Assembly: GCA_033002965.1 (NCBI GenBank)
Contig: JAURVB010003256.1
Span: 1 to 64,000 of the forward strand
Source of the DNA: Piper betle
Taxonomy: Eukaryota; Streptophyta; Magnoliopsida; Piperales; Piperaceae
Direction of reading: 5' to 3'
Length of the DNA stretch: 64,000 nucleotides
Below, one piece after another: positions 23,021 through 34,987 of this stretch. Made by a program: the position numbers and the translations under genes. The notes below the pieces were generated by a model. That model was given only the letters and a program-made list of their open reading frames with translations. It searched no databases and had not been told where the DNA came from. Each line of letters starts with the position of its first letter. Position 1 is the first letter of the stretch.

Positions 23021-24434
23021 CAACAATCTTTATCTCTATATATATATATATATATAAGTTTCATTATAACTAGTTATATTTATTTATATACAATAAAATA
23101 TCAAAGTAATATCATAGCTAAGTTGGGAGAGTCTTAGGCAAAAGAACAGCATTGCTTAGTGTTGGGTCTTCACAAATACCTTGATCTTTTCTCTTGTTAT
23201 AAAAAGTTAAAAATCAATCTTCCAATTAATATCTCCATATATTCCTATTTTTTCCTATTCCATCATTTAACCTAAAGCAAAATTAGAAATGAAAATGCAT
23301 GTGAAGCCTTTTTTTGTTGACAAATATACTTGTGAAATGCACAACAAAAGAAGTGTGCTCTCCCAAGCAGATAGCCATTTTAATTTAGGTGAGCCACTTC
23401 AACTGACATTCACACCAATTTTTGCATAAATATTTACTTTATCAGCTAAGACCAATGCATGATAAAGCTGCACAGTAAATGCTGGATTTCTATAAAAATC
23501 TTTTTAATATAAAGAAACACAACACAGTATTGGACTTGATAAAATATTTGTTAATTTACGTAACATCTTAACAGTGCAAATGTGATATATGAACTAGATA
23601 ATAACATTAATAAAGAAACTGGGCAAGAAAACAGCAGTAAGTTTATAGAGTAACTAGTCCTGAAGAGGAACCTTTTACTTACCATTGACGTCTCTGTAAA
23701 ACTGAAACTAAGAAGAAAACTAAAAGACAAATATATGTATCTACTAAACAACAGTTGCAAAAGCATGATGTAATCAAATCATGACACAAATTAACCGATG
23801 TACAATTAACAGATACCACTTAAAGGGAAAAATCAAGAAAGTATAAGGAGAGCAGGATGAAGTTACTAAACAACAAGCAGTGATCATGAATGGTTAAGAA
23901 AAATAACGTTAACAATAAACGAGTCATACCTGCTATAGGAATGACGGCGGAGGCGGGGGTGAGGGTGACGATGGGCAGCAGTGGCAGTGGCGGGAGCAAC
24001 TACCGGGGACGGCAGCCTGGGCGGTGAGTTAGGGTTTTGATTTGAGGCTTCAACCGCCATTTTTTTCACGTAATCAATTGCTTACGGCCGCATTGCAATA
24101 TGTTTATTAAAATTGCTTTTTGATAAAAATTGCAACCTTGTATGTGACCATGAATGCGATTTCAAAATTTTAATCACAGACCGAATCATAACCAGATACG
24201 CGGTTACAAAATATTTCTAATCTTTAGCAATCAAAGAATCGTTAACAAATTGTGGTCGCTAATCCAGTCACTCAATGGTCACTATTGCTATAAAGAATTT
24301 TGTGACAGTGTTGTCGGTCACAACGGGGTCGTAAATTTTATCCGTTTCAACCCAGTTACTTATTAGTTGCAAATTAGTGACTGGAGTAGCTAGTTGCAAA
24401 ATGCCAGTTTTTTATGACCATTTTTTTACTAGTG

Positions 24435-26692
24435 TTGTAAACTGTGATTCATGCCATGTTTGATTAGATACAAGGCAGATTTTGTGCAACTCGAAGAGAA
24501 TAGAATAACTCTATTTCAATACATAAAGTAACGTGACAGTGTGAAAGGCTCAGAGCGGCCAAAGGTGAGACAATATTGTGAGATGTTACGAGTTTTAAGT
24601 GAAGTGGGACAAGAAAATTCTCTTCGGCAACTATTACGAGATAGATGAAAGTAAGTGGAAGAATAGCAACAAGTCCCTAGCTAAGAAATAATGGACAAGG
24701 ATTTAATTTCATAAATTAATTATTAATTATAATACTAAGTCATCTTAAGGGCTAGATATGTATTTTTTGTCTTAAGTAATTGGATAAAATATTAAATCCC
24801 ATAATTAATTAATTAGTTCATTTAATATTATATCTAATACTTACCGGAGTAAAATCCAATATTTTAGTGGAGATAAAATTACAATCTTTAACTTTTAATT
24901 ACATTTGAAAATTTGTCTTAACCCGACCATTTGCACTTATAGGGTTATAAATATTATATTGAGTTGAAAATTTATAATCACTTTTATAAATTTTTTTATT
25001 TACCTATATAGGTTTATTAAATTGTTTTAAATAAAAAGTATAGTTTATATAAGTTAGATGAGGTGTAAGTTATTTAATATATATGTGTGTGTGGGAAAAA
25101 ATAAGGTACGCTGTATCTAAAAGTTAATAAGAGTAATAACACCTTTTCGTGGAACTACACCAGCTAAAGGCTTTCGAAAGTTGAGGTGCCGGAGAAAAGG
25201 CGGATACAATGCATGTATTGAATTCACGGTGACCAGCTTTCTGGCTACCCCCAGTTGCATTCAAAAAACCCAATCTAATCTTCCTCCCTAACTTTCCCGT
25301 GGAATAATCATGCATAAAGTTTCATTTCTGAGAGAGAATTCAGAATCCCAAATCTTATTATATAAGTTACTTTCTTTACGTCAATGGACGGAATCAGTTC
25401 ATACTTCATCGTATATGTCCATTTATGGAGTTGGTCTGTTAATTAGTACAAAGCATGCCCACTTGATATTAGTTAACACAATCATTAATAGTATAAGCTG
25501 CCTTGCTCTGAACCATTTGATGATCATGATCACACACCGATAAGCCAATATGCACCACTTGCACCACTTGTTTAATTGGATGAACTAAATTAAGTTTTAT
25601 TCTATGGCATGATGATGTTTTGTGTCTGTTTGATCCTACTTACAAGATTCTTATTTCCAATGTCCACGCCAGTGGAGACTTAAGAATTGCTTTAATATGT
25701 ACACCCCGCGTTCTATAAAAAGAGACCACGTAATTAAAGACTCGCAAGATTTAATTATATATAATATATAATCATCTACGTGATATATAATCTGATGGCT
25801 AGCTTAGATAATTGTCATCTATTAATTTGAAATTATTTAAATGGTCGATGTATGCTAAACTCACATAAAAAAATGACACATTTTAAAGCCAAATACCCTC
25901 TTCAATTAACGTCATAATATATGATGGGGTGTACATATTAAAAATTCTAGACTTGAACTCGACGAAACTCATTTTGTTTTAAATGTTGATTTATGTTAAC
26001 TATAGAAGAATTATAATGTTTTATGATTTTATTACTTGACACACATAGAGATGTTGAAATCAATCAATGAATTAATTTGTAATTGCTGATTAGTCGGCAT
26101 TTTTTACGGGCCAATATGGGCTCAAGTACAAACCTCCGTGGGCTTCTTTTATTTCAAAATTTAACTTTAACACGATGGAATTTTACTCGGGAAATTAGCC
26201 ACGTGTGGATATAGAAATCCGTGCAATCTGGAAATCAGCATGACTTTTGTCAACTATATTTTCACATTAATGCCACCGTATATCTTACAATATCACCGCA
26301 TATGTATGACTATATTATTGTCAGAAGAATAAAATTAATACCTGATCCACTGGGGTGAAAAATATAAACAATTTTCTTTTTCTTAAAAAAAGTTTAACAT
26401 AATTAAATTATCAAGTTAACCAATATATAATCTTTATGACCTGTGGTTGCATTCATTATCTTTAGTTTCAAATATACGAAAATAATAGGATATGAAACCT
26501 TTTTAATTTGTGGACTTTGTGATCCTCAATCCTGATCGTTAATTGTCAATCTATTAGTTTATATTTGTCTGTATTTTAGAAACTACTCGTTACCGATATG
26601 TAACAATCTAATATGAATTATTAGATTAAAAATTAATGAATATGATATAGGTTTATAAAGTTTTCATCTAAAATATATTCAAATACATGCAT

Positions 26693-26731
<39 letters not shown>

Positions 26732-26771
26732 GGGTCCTGATTGCCTGATCAATTTTCTACCCCAAAATTTT
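24435..26771. other. Intergenic, nothing recognised
   Basis: AT-rich sequence with no supported coding region. An (AT)n run lies at about 26697-26723. Confidence 0.5.
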
Positions 26772-26780
26772 ATTGGGACT

Positions 26781-27624
26781 ATGGTTGCATAAATTGGAAT
26801 CGGAATCGGAATTGATTTTGAAGGAGTCAGATTTAGAATCGAAATCGGTCTAAATCAGAGAGGAATTGGTTCAATTGAAACAGTCTGAATAGATCCAAAT
26901 CGGTCATATATAATAATTTGATAACTCATAACATAAATATATAAAAATTAGATATTAACGTCATTTTAATATTATTGTATGTATTATATTTTATGATACT
27001 TTTTAATATTTTTTAAGATTTTTTTGAATTATTTAGAGTTAGTTATTATTTTTGACTTGAGTCGGACACGAGTCAAGTTTTAATTATGAGAATGCCACTG
27101 AGTGTTATTTCTTTCCCTCGCCCTTTCTCTTCCGTATCCGCCCTCCTTCCCCGTCGCTGCCGCCGCTACCGCTCCCCCCCAGACCCGCCCCACCCTGCGC
27201 CCACCGCGCCCGGCCCCCCTCCCCCCAGACCCGCCCCACCCCGCCCTCGCCCGCCGCACCCTGCCTCCCCCGCCAGCCTCGCCATGTGCCCGCCGCTCCC
27301 TGCCCCCCTCCCCCAGACCCACCCCGGCCCGCCCTCGCCCACCGTGCCCCGCCCTCACCCGCCGTGCCCCGCCTCCCCCGCCAGCCCTGCCCTGTCCCTC
27401 CCCGCCGCCGTCGCCCTACCCCGCCGCACCCCGCCCCTGCACTCGGAATCGACCGATTTGGGTCGATTCTAAATTGGCTAGAATCGGTTGTAATTGGCTC
27501 GAATCAGCCAATTCACGGACCGATTCGGATGAAAACCAATTTAATGGGTTTTTGAATCGGTTTTCCTCCGATCCGAGTCGAATCGACCGATTCTGAATCA
27601 GAATCGGCGATTTATGCAACAGGG
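26781..27624. mobile_element. AATCGG-array TIR element, copy 1
   Basis: Ends are ATGGTTGCATAAATTGG on the left and, read inward from the right, CCCTGTTGCATAAATCG. A perfect 9-bp duplication, ATTGGGACT, flanks it (26772-26780, 27625-27633). Next to each end are GGAATCGGAATCGG hexamer arrays. The middle is AT-rich, then has TTGACTTGAGTCGGACACGA ending at a GAATGCCAC motif, then a C-rich block. The C-rich open frames are composition artefacts. A sister copy of almost equal length is at 33526-34370. Confidence 0.8.
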
Positions 27625-27633
27625 ATTGGGACT

Positions 27634-28439
27634 ATTTAATTACAAGGAGGGGGTGGAGGGGTTTTTAAATTAAATTTAGGCAATCACCGTCCTTAATTAG
27701 CCGCAGGAACATGATTTTGCATGGTGCTCAGAAAACCTTTCCCAATATATATATATTTAGATGAATGTGTACTATTCTCACCACGTGACTAAGTTCGGTG
27801 ATATTTGTGTTGGACCCACCCTCATTATTGCTTGGAAACAGCTTCTCTTATCGTATTATAGTGAAGCTTTGGTGCAGTTCCATGATTATGGGAGGGGATA
27901 CGTGAGGAAGGTTGAAATTGCAAAATAAAGAAGGTTCTCAAACTGTATAAATACCCCAAGCGGATGAAATGTGAGGGGGGACAAAAATTTTTCAGAAAGC
28001 AGCATTTGAGAGGATGGCGTGAAGAGCTTAGGAGTTGCTCATTTCGCTTGAATTCTTTAGTCTCATCGCCTAGCTGTTGATGGGTTCGTCAATGCAGATT
28101 AGAGTTCTTGTCGCCACTCCTTGAAGTCTGCTCTGTTAAGACCCCGTTTCCCTGTGATGTACCATTGCCCATCACACACGGCCACCGTCCGTCACTTGGA
28201 GAGTCATCATCTTGCTGTTGCTATGGAGCTGGCCAAGGAGAGCCGCCTCTCTCGACCGACATGTTGCTGCTTCAAAGGCACTATTAGCACACTCTCGTGA
28301 AGCTTTGGGTTCGTTATTGCTTTGAGGACCATTTGCTGGGATTTTAATACATAAAATACCTAGACTCCATGTTATGTGAACACATTAATTAAACGTGAAA
28401 CTTTTAAAATAAAAGAAAAACCACAAACCATCTATTCTA
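27634..28439. other. Intergenic, nothing recognised
   Basis: Mixed-composition sequence between two repeats. No coding frame with homology was recognised. Confidence 0.4.
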
Positions 28440-29402
28440 ATTAAATAATGGGAACACACATCAGGCAAATACGATACATCATTTTCATCGTTTGGATCAG
28501 ACGGAACGAAACTCATCTCTCATCATCATTTGGAAATGTTATTCAAATGAAATTCACATATGCCAACTGAGATACACATCCAATTGGAAATACTCTCAAT
28601 CTCTATCCAATTAAAAATACTCTTAAGTTCTAATTCTAATTGGAACACACTCCAATTAAGAATACCCACAATATAACATAACTCTAATCGGAACACATTT
28701 TAATTAGGAATACCCACAATGTATCACACTCCAATTAGGAATACTCACAATGTATCACACTCCAATTAGGAATACCCACAATCTAACACACTCTAATTAG
28801 GAATACGCACAATCTAACACACTCCAATTAGAAATGCCCACAATGTATCACACTCTAATTAGGAATACTCACAATGTATCACTCCAATTAGGAATACCCA
28901 CAATCTAACACACTTTGATTAAAAATACCCACAATCTAACACACTTTGATTAAAAATACCCACAATCTAACACACTCCAATTAAAAATACCCTAATCTCC
29001 AACTAGAAGAGACAATCTAATTGGGAACCCATATCTTGCAGGGAGAGGCTCTCCCTCCTCAAAGAGAGGGAAAGCCTCATTGCTCTTCCCATATCTTACG
29101 AGGAAAAGCTCTCCCTCCTCTAAGAGAGAGGGGAAAGCCTCATTGCAAAACCTTATAGTAAAGTACACAAAGATTCACTCATTGTACTCTATATATCACA
29201 CTTGTAAAACTACATATGTATAGAAAAAAATATATTCAAGATACAACTAACCTCGTAGATACGAAGAGTCAAATGTAAAATATTCTTCGTTTTCCACAAT
29301 TCTACTCAAATTCCTCGTACCTCTTAAAGTAATTCCATATCTTTGCAATTCCCCATGTAGTTGCATGTCTTTTTATATTCATCGTATGATGAGGGACTCC
29401 AA
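28440..29402 (-). mobile_element. Diverged LTR, minus strand, with expanded minisatellite
   Basis: On the minus strand the unit begins TGTTGGAGTCCCTCATCATA at 29402, preceded by a polypurine tract AGGAAGGGAGAAT. It follows the LTRs at 31916-32636 and 32929-33516 through CTAAGAGGTACGA-like and GAGAGGGAGAGCC-like stretches. It is therefore a 3' LTR of the same family in reverse orientation. The left boundary is unclear; I place it near 28440 where GATGTATCG/ATTATTT-like similarity fades. Confidence 0.65.
28560..29010. repeat. Minisatellite of about 30-bp units inside the LTR
   Basis: Many imperfect copies of a unit built from CTCCAATTAGGAATACCC and ACAATCTAACACA follow each other. In the related plus-strand LTRs the same place holds only a handful of CTAATTGGAGTGTGTTCC-type copies, so the array is expanded here. 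Confidence 0.85.
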
Positions 29403-31915
29403 CAATTCTCCCTTCCTAAATCATACGAAACATACTAGGGTTGGTTTTAACATCCTTCACACAGGAAAGAGATACAACTCTTCCAATCTCCCCTTCTCGA
29501 CCCATGTGGAAATTCCTTAAAAATTCTTCCACTATGCACTACTTGTCAAACTTGAAGCGCTATTGTCGAACGCTTACCGACCGTCATCACAGGAAAATAT
29601 CTCAACACTTCTCCCCTTCCGACTCATGTGGAATGCTCTTTATCTCCCATGATTGAAACTTCTAATACATCTTCCTTACTCGCATAGAAGGAACTCCCTT
29701 TGCTAGCGTCGTCCAATAGTCATCTTTAAAAAATACCAAGTCCCTTTTGTCGGCCCATTGGGCCTAACAGTGATATCAGAGCTAGATGGGCTTTGGCATT
29801 TACTTAATCCGATTGTGGATATTTTCTTTTATGAGTTTCATCTGATGATTTAAGAGGAGTTTGCTAGGTGATAATATGTAAGTTTAGTCTGATGAAGGGG
29901 AGATTTTCAAAGGATGATCATTTCAGGATTGCCTGATGTGTGAAGAGGAGTTGTTGAGCTTATCTCACATCAGAGGTAGAGGGTGTTGGTGACTTGTATA
30001 TAAGCTAATGAGAAAGCCTTATTCCCTAAGTTAGTATATAAATGGAGTATTGATATGATTTCAAGTGGATATAAGTTGACTAGTTTAGAGTGGGTGTTTG
30101 TGGGAATTGGTACATGGTTGTGGGGATAGATCTCAACCACTTCTTCCACGCTTTAAATAGGAAAGGGGACAAGCAATACACTTCTCTATCATCGTGTACC
30201 TTCCGACTGGATCGACCCTCTCCTCTCCTCATTGTCATCTTTAATCGATATACCTCCCTTCTCCCTGTCACTTTGTTTTCTCTCCTTGATCATGCATTTA
30301 GATGTCATGTCTAGGTGTTGCCGTTTCTCCTCTTGTTTAGTGGACGTCGTATGATGGGTAGCGATACCTATTACCAGCTTATTCGTTGTGGTGTTCAAAT
30401 TTGACTAATTACGGATTGTTGTTCAAGTGTTTTAATGATTTAGTGTTGAGCGTTGGATGCAAGAGGTTTCATTGTCATTAATAGTTGAATTAGCATTGAT
30501 ATGTTATGCACTGCTCATTCCTATGATCTTGATTTGATCGATAGATGGCATAGGTCCTTAATAATTTTATTTGGCATGAGTCTTAATTTCATGCTATAGC
30601 TAATAATTTGGTTATGAGCCATGTACTTGCAAGGGGTAGATTGATGGTCAATTAACCGATGAATAAGAGGAGAATATACTGTATCGAGTTTGATAGTGCC
30701 CTCATGCATTATCTATATCAACTGAATTCCAAATATTTATTGAGTTTGTATAGATAATAATTACTAAGTTATTAGGTTATGCACATAGTCATTGGGTTTA
30801 TTAATCAATCATTTTATATGATTAAATAGTAATTGATTAAAGGTGATATCTTTTGGACTATTAATTAAGAAGGTTAGTATCCTTGTCCCAATGCCTACAA
30901 GTGGGTTGTGTATAATATAAGTTCATGCATGATTTATATATATAGATTAGGAATCTTCTTTTTTTATCAGTTGGGCATTATATTTAAGGCTCTGATTAAT
31001 CTTTAATTAACTATTTGATAAATAAATTACTTAATAAGAAGTCTGTAATTGGTGAAGTTTTGTGCTCGTTAAGATGGGTATATTAAAATACATTAAAGAA
31101 TTGAAGGTCAATTAGATAGTATGCTAAAATAACTCAATTCATAATATATATATTAGAGTGATTAACTATGACTCAAGTGAACAACCTAAACCATAATTAT
31201 AAATTTGGATTACCTATTATTGGTTTATTATTTCATTAATCATCTGGTATAAATTATTTTTTGGTTTGAGTTGTTGATATTACCAAAAGGTTATGTCAAT
31301 GACAAATATAGGTAAATACAGGATGTGGGTCACTTAGCGTGTGTGTACGTGTCTGAGATTGTAGCTAAATGGGGTGGCTACCCATCCTTGCCTGTTTAGA
31401 GCTCAACATAGGCTCATAATCAGTAAAAGACTTGATTAATTATTTTGTAGAATATATTGACTTATTTTTTATAATTATATGACTTAATATTTTTATCATT
31501 AGCATAAAATTACCTTCACAGGTGTGAGTATGAATGAATGGGTTAAAGTCACGACAAAAGAGAATTCTGTTAGTAGACTATTTATCTTTCTTATTTTCGT
31601 TGTTATTATATTTATGGTATATTTACTGTATTCGTTTCATAGGTCTTAATTTATTCCTAGTATTGGTTGTTTTATATTTTATTTTACAGTATGACGTAGA
31701 ATTTGAAATTGAACAAATTCTTTGCATATGAATTTAATTTATATTTTTTAAAAATTACATTATAGATTTATTTATGATGTTAATAATTTAATAAAAAATA
31801 ATTTAAAAAACACTTAATTTTGTATCGTAATGTTTAGAAGGGGTTGCTGCAGCTGCCGAATCTAGAAGCCAAGCCAAAGTGCTGAGTTGCTTCACCAGAT
31901 GGAGAAGAGCAGGTC
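29403..31915. other. Degenerate retroelement-derived and intergenic sequence
   Basis: 29403-29530, read on the minus strand, matches the internal region upstream of the 3' LTR at 32929 (AATTTCCACATGG, AACCCTAGT, TATGATT). At 29763-29782, CCTAACA followed by TGATATCAGAGC looks like an LTR end plus a tRNA-Met-type primer binding site of another, plus-strand element. No reverse transcriptase or other coding domain was recognised; from about 30500 to 31830 nothing could be assigned. Confidence 0.45.
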
Positions 31916-33516
31916 TATTGGAAGTCCCTCATCATACGATGAATGTGGGATGCAACTACATGGAGAATCGTAAAGACATAAGTTACTCTAAGAGGTACGA
32001 GGAATTCGAGAAGAATTGTTGAAGACGATGAATATTTAATATTTAGCTCTTTGTATCTACGAGGTTCTGTTTCTATATATATGTAGTTATATTGTGAGTG
32101 AAATAGAGCAGGAGAGAGTACAACAGAACTGAGTGTATTATTGTGAAGCGCTTCACTATGAGGTTTAGAGAGAGGGAGAGCCTCTTCTCATGGTGTACTA
32201 TTTTTGTCTGTTGTCTATTGTTGAGTGTCCCAATTGAATGTGTATCCCAGTTGGAGATTATTCCTAATTGGAGTATATTCCAAATTGAAGTATGTTCTAG
32301 TTAGAGGTTGAGTGTTCCTAATTAGAGCCTCCTAATTAGAGCCTAATTAGAGTGTGTTCCACTTAGAGGTTAAATATTCTTAATTAGAGTGTGTTTTAGT
32401 TAGAGGTTGAGTGTTCCTAATTGGATGTTTATCCAAATTGGAGTAAATTGATGTATCGGCTTTGCTCGAAGTGTGTGCCCATTATTTGATTATAATGGAT
32501 GGTTTTGTGGTTTCCCTTCTATTTTGGAGGTTCCACGTTGAATGTGTGGGTATCATCTATCTTTGTCTTTTATTAGTTGGCCTTGTCACACACTCAACAT
32601 TGTGTTTAGTTATTTTGTTTGTTAAAAACCCTAACAATTGGCTCCGTCTGGGGAAAAAAGCAAGGTCATAATTTTTTCCCCAAGAGGGTGGGGAGATGTG
32701 CTAGAAGTTCCAATCAAGGAAGATAGAAGGCATTCCATATGAGTCAAGAGGAGAGCAGTGTTAAAATAATATTTCCCTTCCCTCCTCATGTGATGGCGGT
32801 TGGCAAGCGATCGACAATGGTGCTTCAAGTTCGACTAATATTTGACAAGTGGTGCAAAGTTGAAGAGTTGAAGATTTTTCAAGGAATTTCCACATGGGGC
32901 AGGCAACCCTAGTGTGTTTGATATGATTCTCATCATACGATGAATGTGGCTGACATGTAACTACATGGAAAATCGTAAAGACATATGTTACTCTAAGAGG
33001 TACGAAAAATTATAAAGACATAAATTACTCTAAGAGGTACGACGAATTCGAGAAGAATTGTTAAAGACGATGAATATTTAGTATTTGGCTCTTCGTATCT
33101 ATGGGGTTCTGCTTCTATATATATATATATATGTAGTTATATTGTGAGTGAAGAGGTTTAGAGAGAGGGAGAGCCTCTCTTCATGGTCTACTGTCTTTGT
33201 CCGTTGAGTGTTCCCAATTGAGTTGGAGATTATTTCTAATTGGAATATGTTCCAGTTAGAGGTTGAATGTTCCAATGTTCTAGTTAAAGGTTGAGTGTTC
33301 CTAATTGGATATGTATTCCAATTGGAGTAATTTGATGTATCGGTTTTGCCCAAAGTGTGTGCCCATTATTTGATTATAGTAGATGGTTTTGTGGTTTCCC
33401 TCCTATTTTGGAGGTTCCATGTTAAATGTGTGGGTGTCATCTTTATCCTTTATTGGTTGGCCTTATCACACACTCAACATTGTGTTTTGTTATTTTATTT
33501 GTTAAACACCCTAACA
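31916..33516 (+). mobile_element. Short non-coding LTR element (TRIM-like)
   Basis: 5' LTR 31916-32636 and 3' LTR 32929-33516 are clearly homologous and both end in CCCTAACA. The 5' LTR is followed by ATTGGCTCCGTCTGGGGA, a primer-binding-site-like sequence of plant LTR elements. Only about 290 bases lie between the LTRs and they encode nothing. Flanking pentamers AGGTC (31911-31915) and AGGTT (33517-33521) would be a target duplication with one mismatch. By comparison with the minus-strand copy, the polypurine tract and first bases of the 3' LTR are deleted. Confidence 0.7.
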
Positions 33517-33525
33517 AGGTTGGCA

Positions 33526-34370
33526 ACCATGGTTGCATAAATCGGAATCGGAATCGGAATCGGTTTTCCAGTGAATCGGAATCGGAATCGGAATCGGTCT
33601 GAATCGGCCAGGAATCGGTTCAGTTGAATCGGTCCAAATTAATTTAATCAGTTATATATAATAATTTGACAATTTATAATATAAATATATTAAAATTAAG
33701 TATTGATGTTATTTTGATATTATTCTGTGTATTATAGTTTTTGATATTTTTAAATATTTTTTAAGATTTTTTTAAATTATTTTGAATTAATTATTATTTT
33801 TGACTCGAGTTAGACTCGAGTCAACTTTTAATTACAAGAATGCCACCGTGCGATTTTTACCCCCGCCGCCACCGGCGGCCCGGTCGGCGGCGAGTCTCGC
33901 GGCGGCGATGTCGGAGGATGTCGGCAGCCCGGTCGATGTCGGCAGCCCGGCCGGACGAACCGTCGGCGGCCCGGAGCCGGCGGCGGAGTCGGCGGCGATT
34001 CGTGCGTGCCCGATTCGGTCCGGCCACGGGTGGGCGGCGACGTTGCGAGGTCGGCGGCGAGGTCGGCAGCCCGGTCGGCGGCGAGCGCGGAGTCGGGGCC
34101 GCACGGCGGAGGCGGAAACCGGGCGGCGGCGGGCGGACGAGCGGCGGCGGTGTCGGGGGAGCGGGTTTGATTTTAGGTTTTTAAAATCCAAATTACCATT
34201 TTACCCATGCTTAAATAATTTAATAAAAATCATACCTAGGGTATTTTGGTAATTTCCTAAAAAACCGATTCCGATTTAAATCGGCCGATTCCGATTCCGA
34301 TTCCGATTTAAATCGGTCGGAATCGGCCGAAATCGGATCGGCGCGACGCCGATCCGATTTCTGTAACACT
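33526..34370. mobile_element. AATCGG-array TIR element, copy 2
   Basis: Flanked by GGTTGGCA at 33518-33525 and 34371-34378. The left end contains GGTTGCATAAATCGGAATCG; the right end, read inward, has AGTGTTACAGAAATCGGATC. Arrays of AATCGG and CCGATT sit inside both ends. The interior has the GACTCGAGTTAGACTCGAGT module, the GAATGCCAC motif, then a GC-rich block whose open frames are artefacts. It inserted directly beside the LTR ending at 33516. Confidence 0.75.
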
Positions 34371-34378
34371 GGTTGGCA

Positions 34379-34793
34379 CTAGAAAAGTCGCTCCATGCTG
34401 CCGGAGCTGATTGGGCAAGAGAGGAGACCTGAGATCAGTGTTGTCGTTTTGCCGAGAGGAGGAGCCTTCGCTTGCTGCGGGGGAGCATTGAAGAGTAACA
34501 AAAGAAACTAGTGGTAAGGCAGCAGTGGCCGCTATGCAGCCAAGGAGTCCGTCGAGACCTTTGCCACCACCGTCATGGTAAAGCCTGGCCCTGACGAGAA
34601 GCCCCCCAGACATGTTGTCGTCCAACGCCCCAGACATGTTGTCGTCCAACGCCTTGTCGGAGGCCTGTCAAGATTAGCCTGGCCACTGCCCATCACCGAG
34701 AAGCCTTGCCATGACCGGAGAAAGTCAAGAAAGACTATTTATTTCTTACTTTTTTTGCAGATTCTTCTAGAGTTTGAAGTCTTGCGCCCTCAG
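34379..34793. repeat. Dispersed repeat fragment, related to 35470-35700
   Basis: GATCAGTGTTGTCGTTTTGC and GAGGAGCCTTCGCTTGCTGC near 34434-34480 recur slightly changed near 35538-35583. Within this copy, a 28-bp unit containing CAGACATGTTGTCGTCCAAC is duplicated in tandem. It probably comes from a retroelement; the family is not recognised. Confidence 0.5.
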
Positions 34794-34987
34794 GAGTGTT
34801 GGAGTGTTGAATGTTGAATAAAACCTTTAACTTTGACTAAATTATACAGATGATAAAACCATCATCAATAAAACCTTTCTTCAGATTAAAGAGTGTTGGA
34901 GTGTTGAATGTTGAATAAAACCTTTAACTTTGACTAAATTATACAGATGATAAAACCATCATCAATAAAACCTTTCTTCAGATTAAA
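34794..34987. repeat. Exact tandem duplication of 97 bp
   Basis: 34794-34890 and 34891-34987 appear identical (start GAGTGTTGGAGTGTTGAATG, end TCTTCAGATTAAA). The lack of divergence implies a recent event or an assembly artefact. Confidence 0.9.

Larger units (their letters stand above)
19172..24434 (-). mobile_element. CACTA-type element carrying captured sequence
   Basis: Termini are CACTAGTAGAAAATTG on the left and, read inward from the right, CACTAGTAAAAAAATGG, the classic CACTA/En-Spm ends. Both subterminal regions contain repeated TTGCAAC and GTCACTAA-like motifs (about 19195-19330 and 24130-24420), as expected for transposase binding arrays. Flanking trinucleotides are ATG and TTG, so a 3-bp target duplication is only 2/3 matched. 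No transposase was recognised. The element contains a minus-strand GC-rich open frame near 24060-23934 starting MAVEASNQNPNSPP and ending at a good donor (AG|GTATGA), possibly the first exon of a degenerate element gene; hence the minus orientation. It also carries a retroelement protease relic, a hAT fragment and a GH31 fragment. Confidence 0.7.

Noticed and set aside
27086..27600. Proline-rich frames up to 164 residues
   Set aside because: Composition artefact in the C-rich block of the AATCGG element copy 1.
33800..34252. 150-residue frame and antisense counterparts
   Set aside because: Composition artefact in the GC-rich block of the AATCGG element copy 2.
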